DNA from: Clostridia bacterium
GTDB taxonomy: Bacteria > Bacillota > Clostridia > Oscillospirales > Acutalibacteraceae
Assembly (NCBI GenBank): GCA_017503135.1
Contig: JAFVTQ010000001.1
Span: 1-64,000 of the forward strand
DNA: 64,000 bases
Direction of reading: 5' to 3'
Shown in pieces: positions 6,909-15,103 of the stretch. Below the pieces are notes generated by a model. The model saw nothing but the letters and a program-made list of their open reading frames with translations. It was not told where the DNA came from and searched no databases. The position numbers and the translations under genes were made by a program. Position 1 is the first letter of the stretch, and every line of letters starts with the position of its first letter.

Positions 6909-7973
6909 TTAGTCAACTTTAATTGTCCAGCCGAATGTATCTTCGAGTTTGCCGTACTGGATACCTGTGAGAGTATCATAAAGTTTCTGTGTAAGTCCAC
7001 CAATTTCAAAGTTGTTAACTGTTACAACTTCTTGCTCATACATAAGTGAACCAACTGGTGAGATGACTGCTGCAGTACCTGTACCAAATACCTCTTCAAG
7101 TGTTCCGTTTCTGCCTGCGTCCATAACTGTGTCAATTGCAAGCTTGCCTTCGTTAACCTTGTAGCCCCAAGATTTGAGAAGCTCGATACAGCTCATTCTT
7201 GTGATACCCGGAAGAACTGTGCCTGTTGTTGCGGCTGTGTAGATTTCGCCACCCATTTTGAACATAATGTTCATAGCGCCTACTTCTTCAACATATTTTC
7301 TCTCAACACCGTCAAGCCAGAGAACCTGTGAATAACCAAGTTTGTGTGCTTTTTCACCTGCTGCGATTGATGCTGCATAGTTACCACCACATTTGATATA
7401 TCCTGTTCCGCCTGGTGTTGCACGAACATATTCATCTTCAACATAAATCTTAACTGGGTTAAGACCTTCTGCATAATAAGCACCTGATGGTGAGCAGATT
7501 ACGATGAACTGATATTTAGCTGATGCCTTAACACCCAAAACTTCTTCTGTTGCGATTGTGAATGGACGAATGTAAAGGCTTGTGTCAGGCTCTGCTGGAA
7601 CCCAATCTTTATCAACTGAAACGAGAGCTTTAACTGCATCTACAAAATCAGCAACTGGGATTTGCGGAATGCAAAGTCTGTCGTGTGTTGATTGCATTCT
7701 TTCTGCGTTTTTGTCAGGACGGAACAACTGAACGCTACCGTCTGCACAACGATATGCCTTAAGACCTTCAAAGCATTCCTGAGCATAGTGGAACACAAGT
7801 GCTGATGGGTCTAATACGAGTGGCTGATAAGAAACGATTCTCGCATCGTGCCAGCCCTGACCCTCATCATAGTCCATAATAAACATATGGTCTGTGAAAA
7901 TGTGACCAAAGCCAAGATTTTTCCAATCTGGTTTCTGTTTTGGTGTTGTTGTTTTCTGAATTTTGATTTCCAT
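6909..7973 (-). CDS. ilvE: Branched-chain amino acid aminotransferase
   Basis: This PLP-dependent fold-type IV enzyme transfers amino groups between glutamate and the 2-oxo acids of leucine, isoleucine and valine. The 354-residue length and motifs are those of the long BCAT group: FHYAQECFEGLKAYR near residue 65, the Schiff-base Lys in LDGVERKYVEEVGAMN, and the cofactor-phosphate region GTVLPGITR. The gene follows the CapD-like gene by 32 bp with TTGGAG before its ATG, so the two probably share a transcript even though their roles are unrelated. Confidence 0.95.
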   Translation of the reverse strand: MEIKIQKTTTPKQKPDWKNLGFGHIFTDHMFIMDYDEGQGWHDARIVSYQPLVLDPSALVFHYAQECFEGLKAYRCADGSVQLFRPDKNAERMQSTHDRLCIPQIPVADFVDAVKALVSVDKDWVPAEPDTSLYIRPFTIATEEVLGVKASAKYQFIVICSPSGAYYAEGLNPVKIYVEDEYVRATPGGTGYIKCGGNYAASIAAGEKAHKLGYSQVLWLDGVERKYVEEVGAMNIMFKMGGEIYTAATTGTVLPGITRMSCIELLKSWGYKVNEGKLAIDTVMDAGRNGTLEEVFGTGTAAVISPVGSLMYEQEVVTVNNFEIGGLTQKLYDTLTGIQYGKLEDTFGWTIKVD

Positions 7974-8005
7974 TTAGAACATCTCCAATAAATATATGAA
8001 TTAAA

Positions 8006-9874
8006 TTATTTACCACGATAATTTGGAACAAGTCGTTTGAGATAATCACGAACTTCTTCAGGCTTAAGAGTATCAATAGCCTTGATATCCTTTTCAAGCT
8101 GTTCGTCATCAATTTCAAGTGGCTTTGTAACAAAAATCTTGTCGTTACCTGTTTTTCTTCTTTCATCAAGTTCTTCTTCCAATGAAAGTTCTTCATAAAG
8201 CTTTTCACCAGGACGAAGACCTGTGAACTGAATATCAATATCTTTATATGGTTCAAACCCCGAAAGACGGATAAGGTTTTCTGCAAGTGAAACAATCTTA
8301 ACAGGTTCACCCATATCGAGAACGAAAATCTCGCCACCCTTTGCCAAGCCACCCGCTTGAACAACAAGCTGGCTTGCTTCAGGAATTGTCATAAAGTATC
8401 TTGTGATGTCAGGGTGTGTAACTGTGATTGGGCCACCCTGTTCAAGTTGCTCTTTGAAAATTGGAATAACGCTACCATTTGAGCCAAGCACATTACCAAA
8501 ACGAACTGCTGCAAATTTTGTTCCCTTTGAAATCTTGCTGAAATGCTGAACAACAAGTTCGCAAACTCTCTTTGTTGCGCCCATAACATTAGTTGGGTTA
8601 ACCGCTTTGTCAGTTGAGAGAAGGACAAAGTTCTTAACGCCATATTCATTTGCACAGAAAGCAGTATTATATGTACCTAAAATATTATTCTTAACCGCTT
8701 CATAAGGGCTATCTTCCATAAGTGGCACATGCTTATGTGCTGCTGCATGGAAAACTGATGAAGGTTGAAACTCTTCAAAAATTTCTCTTAATCTGCGAAG
8801 TTCACGAACCGAACCGATACGGATTTCAATTTGTGGTGCACCACAATATTTTCTATCAAGAGAATTTTTAAGTGTGAAAGCATTGTTTTCATAAATATCA
8901 AAAATAACAATTCTTTCAGGGTTATATCTTGCAATCTGACGGCAAAGCTCACTACCGATTGAACCACCACCACCAGTTACGAGAACAGTTTCACCTGTAA
9001 CATATTTACAAACATCCGGGTCAAGTTTGATTTCAGGACGTGAAAGCAAGTCGAGAACGTCAACTTTTCTGATTTTATCGGCATATGACTTATTAGGTCC
9101 GCTAAGCTCATCAATATTCGGTGCTGTTTTAAGGTTGCAACCAGTTGACATTGCAATTTCAAGAATTTCTCTTTTTCTCTGTGCGTCTGCTGAAGGAATA
9201 CAATAAATTATTTCGTTAACATCATACAACTTAACAAGCTGAGGAATATCCAAAATTTTTCCTGCAACAGGAATACCGCGAATTCTAAGTTTCTGCTTTT
9301 TATCGTCATCATCAACGATTACAACCGGAGAGCCGAATTTGTAACCTGAAATGCTCATTTCATAAAGTACTGAGTTTGCCATATCGCCCGCACCAATAAT
9401 CATAATGCGTTTGTTTGCAACACCACGACGACGGTTTTTATCAGAACGCATAGCACGATATGCTTTATAAAATGTTCTTGTGCCTGCACAGAAAGCACAG
9501 ATAAGAAGGAATGCTTCAACATATGCCGCAAAAGGCAAGCAATTTATGCCGAAAACATATCCCGCTTTCATAAATATATAATCTATAATCCAACAGATAG
9601 CAGTTGCAAATCCCGCACAAAGCACAGTGTTTGTGAGTTCATAAAATCCCATATATTTCCAAAGATTTCTATAAAGTCTTCTGATAAGGAAAAGACCGAT
9701 ATAAACAACTGTAACATACGGAATCCTCGCAAGAAGACGGTCAAACGTTTCTTCTGGCATATGGAATAAACAATGCAGATATACCGAAACAAAATAAGAA
9801 CCATTAACTATTAAAATATCAAAAGCAATCATCAGTAATTGCTGTATTTTTGAGCGAGAAAAGAATTTTTCCAA
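8006..9874 (-). CDS. CapD/FlaA1-type membrane nucleotide-sugar 4,6-dehydratase
   Basis: These enzymes convert UDP-GlcNAc to a 4-keto-6-deoxy sugar for surface polysaccharide or protein glycosylation. The 622-residue protein has four N-terminal membrane helices (about residues 10-130), a first Rossmann domain (MIIGAGDMANS at 158) and the catalytic SDR domain (VLVTGGGGSIGSE at 297). In the catalytic site the usual Tyr of YxxxK is Met (MGATK, 431-435), the normal state for this PglF/FlaA1 group. The start is TTG at 9874 after GAGGTG. No glycosyltransferases are adjacent; ilvE follows. Confidence 0.9.
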   Translation of the reverse strand: MEKFFSRSKIQQLLMIAFDILIVNGSYFVSVYLHCLFHMPEETFDRLLARIPYVTVVYIGLFLIRRLYRNLWKYMGFYELTNTVLCAGFATAICWIIDYIFMKAGYVFGINCLPFAAYVEAFLLICAFCAGTRTFYKAYRAMRSDKNRRRGVANKRIMIIGAGDMANSVLYEMSISGYKFGSPVVIVDDDDKKQKLRIRGIPVAGKILDIPQLVKLYDVNEIIYCIPSADAQRKREILEIAMSTGCNLKTAPNIDELSGPNKSYADKIRKVDVLDLLSRPEIKLDPDVCKYVTGETVLVTGGGGSIGSELCRQIARYNPERIVIFDIYENNAFTLKNSLDRKYCGAPQIEIRIGSVRELRRLREIFEEFQPSSVFHAAAHKHVPLMEDSPYEAVKNNILGTYNTAFCANEYGVKNFVLLSTDKAVNPTNVMGATKRVCELVVQHFSKISKGTKFAAVRFGNVLGSNGSVIPIFKEQLEQGGPITVTHPDITRYFMTIPEASQLVVQAGGLAKGGEIFVLDMGEPVKIVSLAENLIRLSGFEPYKDIDIQFTGLRPGEKLYEELSLEEELDERRKTGNDKIFVTKPLEIDDEQLEKDIKAIDTLKPEEVRDYLKRLVPNYRGK

Positions 9875-9907
9875 AAAAACACCTCATACGCAGTTATTCA
9901 GTTTATT

Positions 9908-9936
9908 ATTTTACTCTTATTTTTCTACATTGTCAA
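9908..9936 (-). promoter_or_regulatory. Promoter of the CapD-like gene
   Basis: On the minus strand, TTGACA (9931-9936), 17-bp spacer, TAAAAT (9908-9913). Confidence 0.7.
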
Positions 9937-9969
9937 CGAAAAGTGGTTAATAAATCATTCTTTTCAACC

Positions 9970-9998
9970 TTTACAACTAGTGTAATAAATGGTAAAAT
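9970..9998 (+). promoter_or_regulatory. Promoter of the small gene at 10026 and probably rlmD
   Basis: TTTACA (9970-9975), 17-bp spacer, TAAAAT (9993-9998), 28 bp before the ATG. Confidence 0.6.
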
Positions 9999-10025
9999 TA
10001 TAAAAAAACCAAAGGAAGTGAAATT

Positions 10026-10340
10026 ATGATAGGTTTAGGCAAATGGATGGGTGACATTGAAACTTCAATAATCAGTGGCAATGCCATTGTTGAAATAAGC
10101 GACAACAATGGTGAATATGACTTTTCTGTTACTGTGCCTTCTCTCAAAAAACTTCCTAATTTCAAGGTTTATGATATTAAAGAAGACGGCAATCGTCTTT
10201 CTGGCAAAGCCGAAATTGAACTTATGGGCAAAATGAATGTTGATATTTCGGTTGAAATCAACGGCGATACATTTACAGGATACATTAAAGTTCCATTTAT
10301 TGGAAAAATCGAAATTAAAAACGGAAGAAAAATAGGATAA
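10026..10340 (+). CDS. Small beta-rich protein of unknown function
   Basis: A 104-residue protein with no signal peptide or membrane segment. Its alternation of hydrophobic and charged residues (KAEIELMGKMNVDISVEING, then FTGYIKVPFIGKIEIKNG) suggests an all-beta fold with repeated strands. The ATG follows AAAGGAAGTG. It ends two bases before the rlmD-like ATG, so the two are co-transcribed. I do not recognise the family. Confidence 0.7.
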   Translation: MIGLGKWMGDIETSIISGNAIVEISDNNGEYDFSVTVPSLKKLPNFKVYDIKEDGNRLSGKAEIELMGKMNVDISVEINGDTFTGYIKVPFIGKIEIKNGRKIG

Positions 10341-10342
10341 TT

Positions 10343-11494
10343 ATGAAGAATAAAACTCAGGTTTGTCCCCACGCAAAAAAATGCGGCGGATGTCAGTTAT
10401 TAAACCTTTCTTATGAAGAACAATTAAAGCATAAGCAAGTCAAGGCAATTCGTCTTTTGGGCAAGTTTGGTCACGTGGAAGAAATTATCGGGATGAAGAA
10501 TCCATATAACTACCGTAACAAAGCTCAATATGCTTTTGGCCGTAGCAGAAGTAACCAGATTATTGCCGGTGTTTATCAATCATCAACACATAAAATCATT
10601 GATATTGAAAAATGTATGCTCACAGACCCAAAAGCAGACGAAATTGCAAACACTGTTAAAAAACTTTTGAAGAGTTTTAAGTTGAGGCCTTATGACGAAA
10701 ATACCCGTCAAGGTTTTTTGCGCCATGTGCTTGTGAAAAACGGATTTAAAAGTGGTGAAGTAATGGTAGTGCTAGTTACATCAACACCACAATTCCCGTC
10801 AAAGCGTTCATTTATCAATGCCCTTGTTGGCCGTCACCCTGAAATTACAACAATCGTGCAGAATGTAAATAATAAGTTTACAAGTATGGTGTTAGGTGAC
10901 AAGAGCAAAGTGCTATACGGTGATGGCAAAATCACCGAGGAGCTTTGTGGGTTGAAATTCCGTATTTCGCCAAAGGCATTTTATCAGATTAACCCCATTC
11001 AAACCGAAATTCTCTATAACAAGGCTCTTGAATATGCAGATTTCAAGGGTGACGAGAGAATTATTGACGCATATTGTGGCACGGGTACAATCGGACTTAT
11101 TGCAAGTAAGAATGTGCACAGTGTTTTAGGTGTTGAAATCAATAGGGATGCCGTAAAAGATGCCAAAGAAAATGCAAAGCTCAACGGAATTGAAAATATA
11201 AAATTCTTTACTGCTGATGCAGGCAAATTTATGGTTGAGCTTGCAAATAATAATGAGCAAATCGATGCTGTTATTATGGACCCAGCCCGTGCAGGTAGCG
11301 ATATTCCCTTTTTATCTTCTCTTGTGAAGCTCTCTCCACAAAAAGTTGTTTATGTAAGTTGCAACCCTGAAACATTGGCAAGAGACTTGTTGTATCTTTC
11401 TAAAAATGGATATAAAGTGCGCAAAATTCAACCTGTGGATATGTTTCCGCACACAGACCATGTTGAATGCGTGTGCTTGATTACTAAAAAATAA
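10343..11494 (+). CDS. RlmD/RumA-type 23S rRNA (uracil-5)-methyltransferase, short form without TRAM
   Basis: RumA-type enzymes methylate C5 of a uridine in 23S rRNA using SAM. The 383-residue protein starts directly with the Fe-S cysteine cluster (CPHAKKCGGC at residues 8-17, with a further Cys in EKCMLTD), has the SAM-binding core IDAYCGTGTIGL and the catalytic motif VSCNPETLARD. It lacks the N-terminal TRAM domain that the second copy at 23609 has. The DPPR-type motif reads MDPARAGSD. Two paralogues probably methylate different uridines; which target is which cannot be told here. Confidence 0.9.
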   Translation: MKNKTQVCPHAKKCGGCQLLNLSYEEQLKHKQVKAIRLLGKFGHVEEIIGMKNPYNYRNKAQYAFGRSRSNQIIAGVYQSSTHKIIDIEKCMLTDPKADEIANTVKKLLKSFKLRPYDENTRQGFLRHVLVKNGFKSGEVMVVLVTSTPQFPSKRSFINALVGRHPEITTIVQNVNNKFTSMVLGDKSKVLYGDGKITEELCGLKFRISPKAFYQINPIQTEILYNKALEYADFKGDERIIDAYCGTGTIGLIASKNVHSVLGVEINRDAVKDAKENAKLNGIENIKFFTADAGKFMVELANNNEQIDAVIMDPARAGSDIPFLSSLVKLSPQKVVYVSCNPETLARDLLYLSKNGYKVRKIQPVDMFPHTDHVECVCLITKK

Positions 11495-11517
11495 TTTCCC
11501 GAAGGGAGAAAAAATAT

Positions 11518-13326
11518 ATGTTCGAAATTAAAAACAAAGAATTTTATATGGATGGCAAGCCCATTAAAATTTATTCAGGTGCTATGCACTATTTCCGCAC
11601 TGTGCCTGAATATTGGGAAGACCGTCTCACAAAATTAAAGTTGGCAGGATTCAACACAGTTGAAACATACACTTGTTGGAATCTTCACGAGCCAAAACCA
11701 GGTGAATTTCATTTTGATGGTATTCTTGACATTGAGCGTTTCGTAAAAACTGCACAGAAAGTAGGTCTTTACTGTATTGTAAGACCCGGCCCATATATCT
11801 GTGCTGAATGGGATTTCGGCGGACTTCCTGCTTGGTTACTTAAAGATAAGAATATGCAAATCCGTTGTATGTACCCTGACTTTCTCGTTTGCATTGAGCG
11901 TTACTACAAAGAATTGCTGGGCAGATTAAAACCACTTTTACAGACAAATGGCGGTAACATTATTGCAATGCAGGTTGAAAACGAATATGGCTCTTATGGT
12001 AACGACAAGGAATACCTTAAATTCGTTGAAGATTTAACTCGTAACTGTGGAATCGATGTTCCTCTTTTCACTTCTGACGGTAACTGGAAAAATATGATTT
12101 CAGGTGGTTCATTACCACACATTTATAAAGTTCTTAATTTTGGTTCAAAGGCAAAAACTGCTTTTAATTGCTTAAAAGATTTCGAAAATGACGGACCTAA
12201 TATGTGTGGCGAATTCTGGTGTGGTTGGTTTGACCATTGGCGTGACATTCACCACACAAGAAAAGCAGAAGAAATTGTTAAAGAAGTTCAGGACTTTTTA
12301 GATTGTGGTGCAAGTTTCAATTTCTATATGTTCCACGGCGGTACAAACTTTGGATTCAACGCAGGTGCAAACCATAATCCAGGCAAGGCATATGAGCCAA
12401 CAATTACAAGTTATGACTACTGTGCGCTTCTTAATGAATGGGGCGATTATACTCCTGCTTATCACGCAGTTCGCGAGTTGTTACATAAGCACCAAGGTCT
12501 TGAAATGCAAGAATTATTGCCATCTCCAGAATTACAGACAATCGGTAAAGTGGAACTTACTGAGTCTGCATCACTCTTCGAAAATCTTGATGTAATCGGC
12601 GAAAAGCACAGAGTTCCTGTTCCTGAAAGCATGGAATACTTTGGTCAGAACTTCGGTATGATTTACTATGAAACAGTAATCAAAGGCCACTATGACCCAA
12701 TTCCATTGATGATTAGAAATGTGCACGATTTCGGCTTTGTTTATGTTGATGATAAATATAAAAAATTCATTGACAGAACAGTTTATACTCAAAGTGGAAA
12801 AATTTCACTTGGCTCAATCTTCAAGAAATTCACAAAAGATGACCAAGACACAACAACTGTATTCATTGGCCCTGTTGATGGCGAAAAGAAAATCGGCCTC
12901 CTTGTTGACACAATGGGTCGCGTTAACTATGGCGAAAAGATGATGGACAGAAAAGGCTTTTCTGACATCTATATTGCAAATCAACGTCAGATGGGCTATG
13001 ATGTGTGGACTTTGCCACTTGATAATATCGAAAAGCTTACATATAAATCAGCAGAAAAATTTGATAAAGACAATGGCGCAATGTTCTATAAAGGCACATT
13101 CAAGGCAGACTCAAAAGCTGATTGCTTTGTTCACCTTGATAACTTTGACAAGGGTTATGTCTGGGTTAACGGTTTCAACCTTGGTAGATATTGGAAAGTT
13201 GGCCCACAGAAATCACTTTATTTACCAGGCGCATTACTTAAGGAAGAAAACGAGATTGTTGTTCTTGAAACTCTCGGTATGAAAAAACCGGAAATCACAA
13301 TCACAGATAAACACGATTTAGGGTAA
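11518..13326 (+). CDS. Glycoside hydrolase family 35 beta-galactosidase
   Basis: GH35 enzymes release terminal beta-galactose with retention. The 602-residue protein has the (beta/alpha)8 domain first (residues about 1-330), with the signature GGNIIAMQVENEYGSYG giving acid/base Glu156 and the nucleophile Glu232 in CGEFWCGWFDHW. Beta-sandwich domains follow, ending with the galactose-binding-like KGYVWVNGFNLGRYW region. No signal peptide is visible, so it should act in the cytoplasm on imported oligosaccharides. The ATG follows GAAGGGAG. It is last in the run starting at 10026, 23 bp after the methyltransferase, and ends at a strong terminator. Confidence 0.93.
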   Translation: MFEIKNKEFYMDGKPIKIYSGAMHYFRTVPEYWEDRLTKLKLAGFNTVETYTCWNLHEPKPGEFHFDGILDIERFVKTAQKVGLYCIVRPGPYICAEWDFGGLPAWLLKDKNMQIRCMYPDFLVCIERYYKELLGRLKPLLQTNGGNIIAMQVENEYGSYGNDKEYLKFVEDLTRNCGIDVPLFTSDGNWKNMISGGSLPHIYKVLNFGSKAKTAFNCLKDFENDGPNMCGEFWCGWFDHWRDIHHTRKAEEIVKEVQDFLDCGASFNFYMFHGGTNFGFNAGANHNPGKAYEPTITSYDYCALLNEWGDYTPAYHAVRELLHKHQGLEMQELLPSPELQTIGKVELTESASLFENLDVIGEKHRVPVPESMEYFGQNFGMIYYETVIKGHYDPIPLMIRNVHDFGFVYVDDKYKKFIDRTVYTQSGKISLGSIFKKFTKDDQDTTTVFIGPVDGEKKIGLLVDTMGRVNYGEKMMDRKGFSDIYIANQRQMGYDVWTLPLDNIEKLTYKSAEKFDKDNGAMFYKGTFKADSKADCFVHLDNFDKGYVWVNGFNLGRYWKVGPQKSLYLPGALLKEENEIVVLETLGMKKPEITITDKHDLG

Positions 13327-13327
13327 G

Positions 13328-13357
13328 AAAAAATCCGACCAAATGGTCGGATTTTTT
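13328..13357 (+). terminator. Terminator of the GH35 gene
   Basis: Stem AAAAAATCCGACC / GGTCGGATTTTTT with loop AAAT. Confidence 0.9.
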
Positions 13358-13358
13358 G

Positions 13359-13412
13359 ATGCAGAATGCAAAGTGCAGAATTGTAAGGGCAGGTCTCTGT
13401 GCCCGCCCGTAA
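13359..13412. repeat. Dispersed repeats after a terminator
   Basis: 13359-13383 is a second copy of the ATGCAGAATGCAAAGTGCA-type repeat. It runs into 13381-13412, an imperfect palindrome beginning TTGTAAGGGC and ending GCCCGCCCGTAA, which resembles the TGTAGGGG-bounded elements at 14475 and 46952. No gene is seen between 13360 and 13467. Confidence 0.5.
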
Positions 13413-13467
13413 ACTCTATAACTCAATAAACGCGTATGGACGAACATCCCTGTCTGTTCTTTTTTCT

Positions 13468-13977
13468 TTATTTTTCTTTTTTGAGTTCTTCTAAAATTTC
13501 CCTCTGTATTATTTTGCTTTCTTTTGAGTTAGCAACTAATTCACCAAAGGCATAAAGAATTAACGACATAATCCAAGCGGAAAGAACTATGCCTATAGCA
13601 ACACCAACAATTGCAGGAAAAAGGAATAAATCAATAATAAATGTTGCTATAACTGCTATAATGGCAATAACAACACTAATTACAAAGTATGCCCTTGCCC
13701 AACCTTTCAGCTTTTCACCAATGTTGGAAAACATACCGGAATCCATAGCAACAACTTTCTCATTTGAGGCACTCCTGTCCTTTACATTAGTATTGATATT
13801 AACGGTTGCCTTATTAATCTTTTCTTTCATGTAATCTTTATTAAAAGTTCCACACCCAATACAATTTGGTACACTCATCCAACACCAACTATGATATTTT
13901 TTGTCGCAGTTAGGACACGATACTACATCAATTGGTGAAATTTCATTTTTACATTTTTCGCATACAGGATTAGCCAT
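13468..13977 (-). CDS. RING/PHD-like zinc-finger membrane protein
   Basis: The first 43 of 169 residues hold a C4HC3 pattern: C6-x2-C9, C21-x2-C24, H29-x2-C32, C39-x2-C42. This is the cross-brace arrangement of RING-CH/PHD fingers and resembles the prokaryotic RING family 1. A polar linker follows, then two or three membrane helices (about residues 90-150) and a charged tail. The cytoplasmic zinc finger may bind a protein partner at the membrane. No ubiquitin-like, E1 or E2 genes are nearby, so ligase activity is not implied. It is divergent from an XRE regulator with paired operator-like repeats between them. Confidence 0.75.
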   Translation of the reverse strand: MANPVCEKCKNEISPIDVVSCPNCDKKYHSWCWMSVPNCIGCGTFNKDYMKEKINKATVNINTNVKDRSASNEKVVAMDSGMFSNIGEKLKGWARAYFVISVVIAIIAVIATFIIDLFLFPAIVGVAIGIVLSAWIMSLILYAFGELVANSKESKIIQREILEELKKEK

Positions 13978-14061
13978 TTTCCTTCACACCTCAATCAAAT
14001 CTACTTAAAATCACAAATTATCGTAATTTTAAGTGCAATTTAATTATCACACAATTTTTGT

Positions 14062-14095
14062 AACTTGTCAAGTTGCATTTATAACCTTTTAAGTT
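14062..14095. promoter_or_regulatory. Pair of operator-like repeats AACTT-N3-AAGTT
   Basis: AACTT-GTC-AAGTT (14062-14074) is a perfect inverted repeat and AACCT-TTT-AAGTT (14083-14095) matches it except for one base. Their centres are 21 bp apart, two helical turns. They lie between the divergent RING-like gene and XRE gene and are probably bound by the XRE protein. Confidence 0.5.
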
Positions 14096-14144
14096 GTCGA
14101 AGATGTTGCAAAATAAGGTTATACTATATGTGTGAGGTGACATT

Positions 14145-14372
14145 ATGGAAAAGCAACAACTCGACAATTATAAACAATTAGGACTTAATATTGCATATTA
14201 TCGCAAGGCAAAAGGATTTTCACAAATTGAACTTGCCGAGAAAATAAATATAAGCCGTACTCATATGAGTAGAATTGAAACCGCTGATTGTGCTGTTTCG
14301 TTAGATGTCATCTTCAATATTTGTAGTGCATTAGAAATAAAACCAAATAAATTATTTGATTTCAGAGATTAA
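14145..14372 (+). CDS. XRE-family helix-turn-helix regulator
   Basis: A 75-residue single-domain HTH_3 protein; FSQIELAEKINISRTHMSRIE is the DNA-binding helix pair and VIFNICSALEIKPNKLFDF closes the five-helix bundle. The ATG follows GTGAGGTGAC. It has no ligand or protease domain, so it acts as a simple dimeric repressor or needs a partner. Its likely target is the divergent RING-like membrane protein together with its own promoter. It resembles the regulator at 5273 in size and layout but is not a close copy. Confidence 0.9.
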   Translation: MEKQQLDNYKQLGLNIAYYRKAKGFSQIELAEKINISRTHMSRIETADCAVSLDVIFNICSALEIKPNKLFDFRD

Positions 14373-14397
14373 GAGCAGTTTAACTGCTCTTTTATTT
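14373..14397 (+). terminator. Terminator of the XRE gene
   Basis: Stem GAGCAG / CTGCTC with loop TTTAA, directly after the stop codon, followed by TTTTATTTTT. Confidence 0.75.
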
Positions 14398-14410
14398 TTG
14401 CAAAAACAAA

Positions 14411-14471
14411 TGTCACCCTGAGCAATGCAAGGGTCTCTTTTTTGAGATTCTTCGCTACGCTCAGGGTGACA
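14411..14471. repeat. Dispersed 61-bp hairpin element (TGTCACCCTGAG family)
   Basis: The 13-bp ends TGTCACCCTGAGC and GCTCAGGGTGACA are perfect inverted repeats, with an inner hairpin around TCTC-TTTTTT-GAGA. The same design recurs at 33674-33740. Confidence 0.7.
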
Positions 14472-14474
14472 CAT

Positions 14475-14506
14475 TAACGGGACGATGTGGTCATCGTCCC
14501 CTACAA
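14475..14506. repeat. Short palindrome ending CCCCTACAA
   Basis: GGGACGATG-TGGT-CATCGTCCC (14479-14500) followed by CTACAA. It shares its CCCCTACAA edge with the element at 46952-47030. Confidence 0.5.
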
Positions 14507-14517
14507 TTTTGTTTTAT

Positions 14518-15102
14518 TCAAAAAAATTCGTTTTCAACACTTGCACATAAGTAATGATATATTGGCAAGTGGTATTCTTGGATTTTGTATGTTTCGGTGG
14601 ATGGTGCGCAGATTGTAACATCTGCAACTTGCTTTAACTCCCCACCTGTTTCTCCTGTCAATGCTAATGTCTTTGTGCCAAGTGCTTTTGCCACCTTTAC
14701 TGCACTGACCACATTCTTTGAATTGCCCGATGTTGAAATCGCAATCAACAAGTCCTTTTCTTTAGCGTAACCATAAACTTGCTGTGCAAAAATCATATCT
14801 GCATCATTATCATTGATAGTTGCAGTTATGAGCGAATTATGAGCACAAAGCGAAATCGCAGGTAATGCCCCTTGCAATTTTTCTCTTAACTCTTGTGGAA
14901 TTCTCTCGTCAATTACCTTTCTGTCTTTGAGAAATCCTTTCATCAATTCACCAACAATATGGTCGGCATCAGAAGCACTTCCACCATTGCCACAAACAAG
15001 AATTTTGCCACCCTTTTTATATGTATCAAGCATAAGTGCAAGGGCGTTTTCAATATCGTTTTTACAAATATTCAATTTTGGGTATCTTTCAAATAAATCC
15101 AT
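14518..15102 (-). CDS. SIS-domain sugar-phosphate isomerase, GmhA-like
   Basis: The 194-residue protein matches phosphoheptose isomerase: CGNGGSASDADHIVGELMKGF (residues about 39-60) is the sugar-phosphate loop, and STSGNSKNV near residue 130 is the second phosphate-binding loop. GmhA converts sedoheptulose 7-phosphate to D-glycero-D-manno-heptose 7-phosphate. The ATG at 15102 follows AAAGGTGA; a GTG at 15111 lies within that site. It follows the HAD phosphatase by one base and is coupled to it. The other heptose genes (hddA, hddC/hldE) are not here, so a related SIS substrate remains possible. Confidence 0.85.
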   Translation of the reverse strand: MDLFERYPKLNICKNDIENALALMLDTYKKGGKILVCGNGGSASDADHIVGELMKGFLKDRKVIDERIPQELREKLQGALPAISLCAHNSLITATINDNDADMIFAQQVYGYAKEKDLLIAISTSGNSKNVVSAVKVAKALGTKTLALTGETGGELKQVADVTICAPSTETYKIQEYHLPIYHYLCASVENEFF

Positions 15103-15103
15103 A

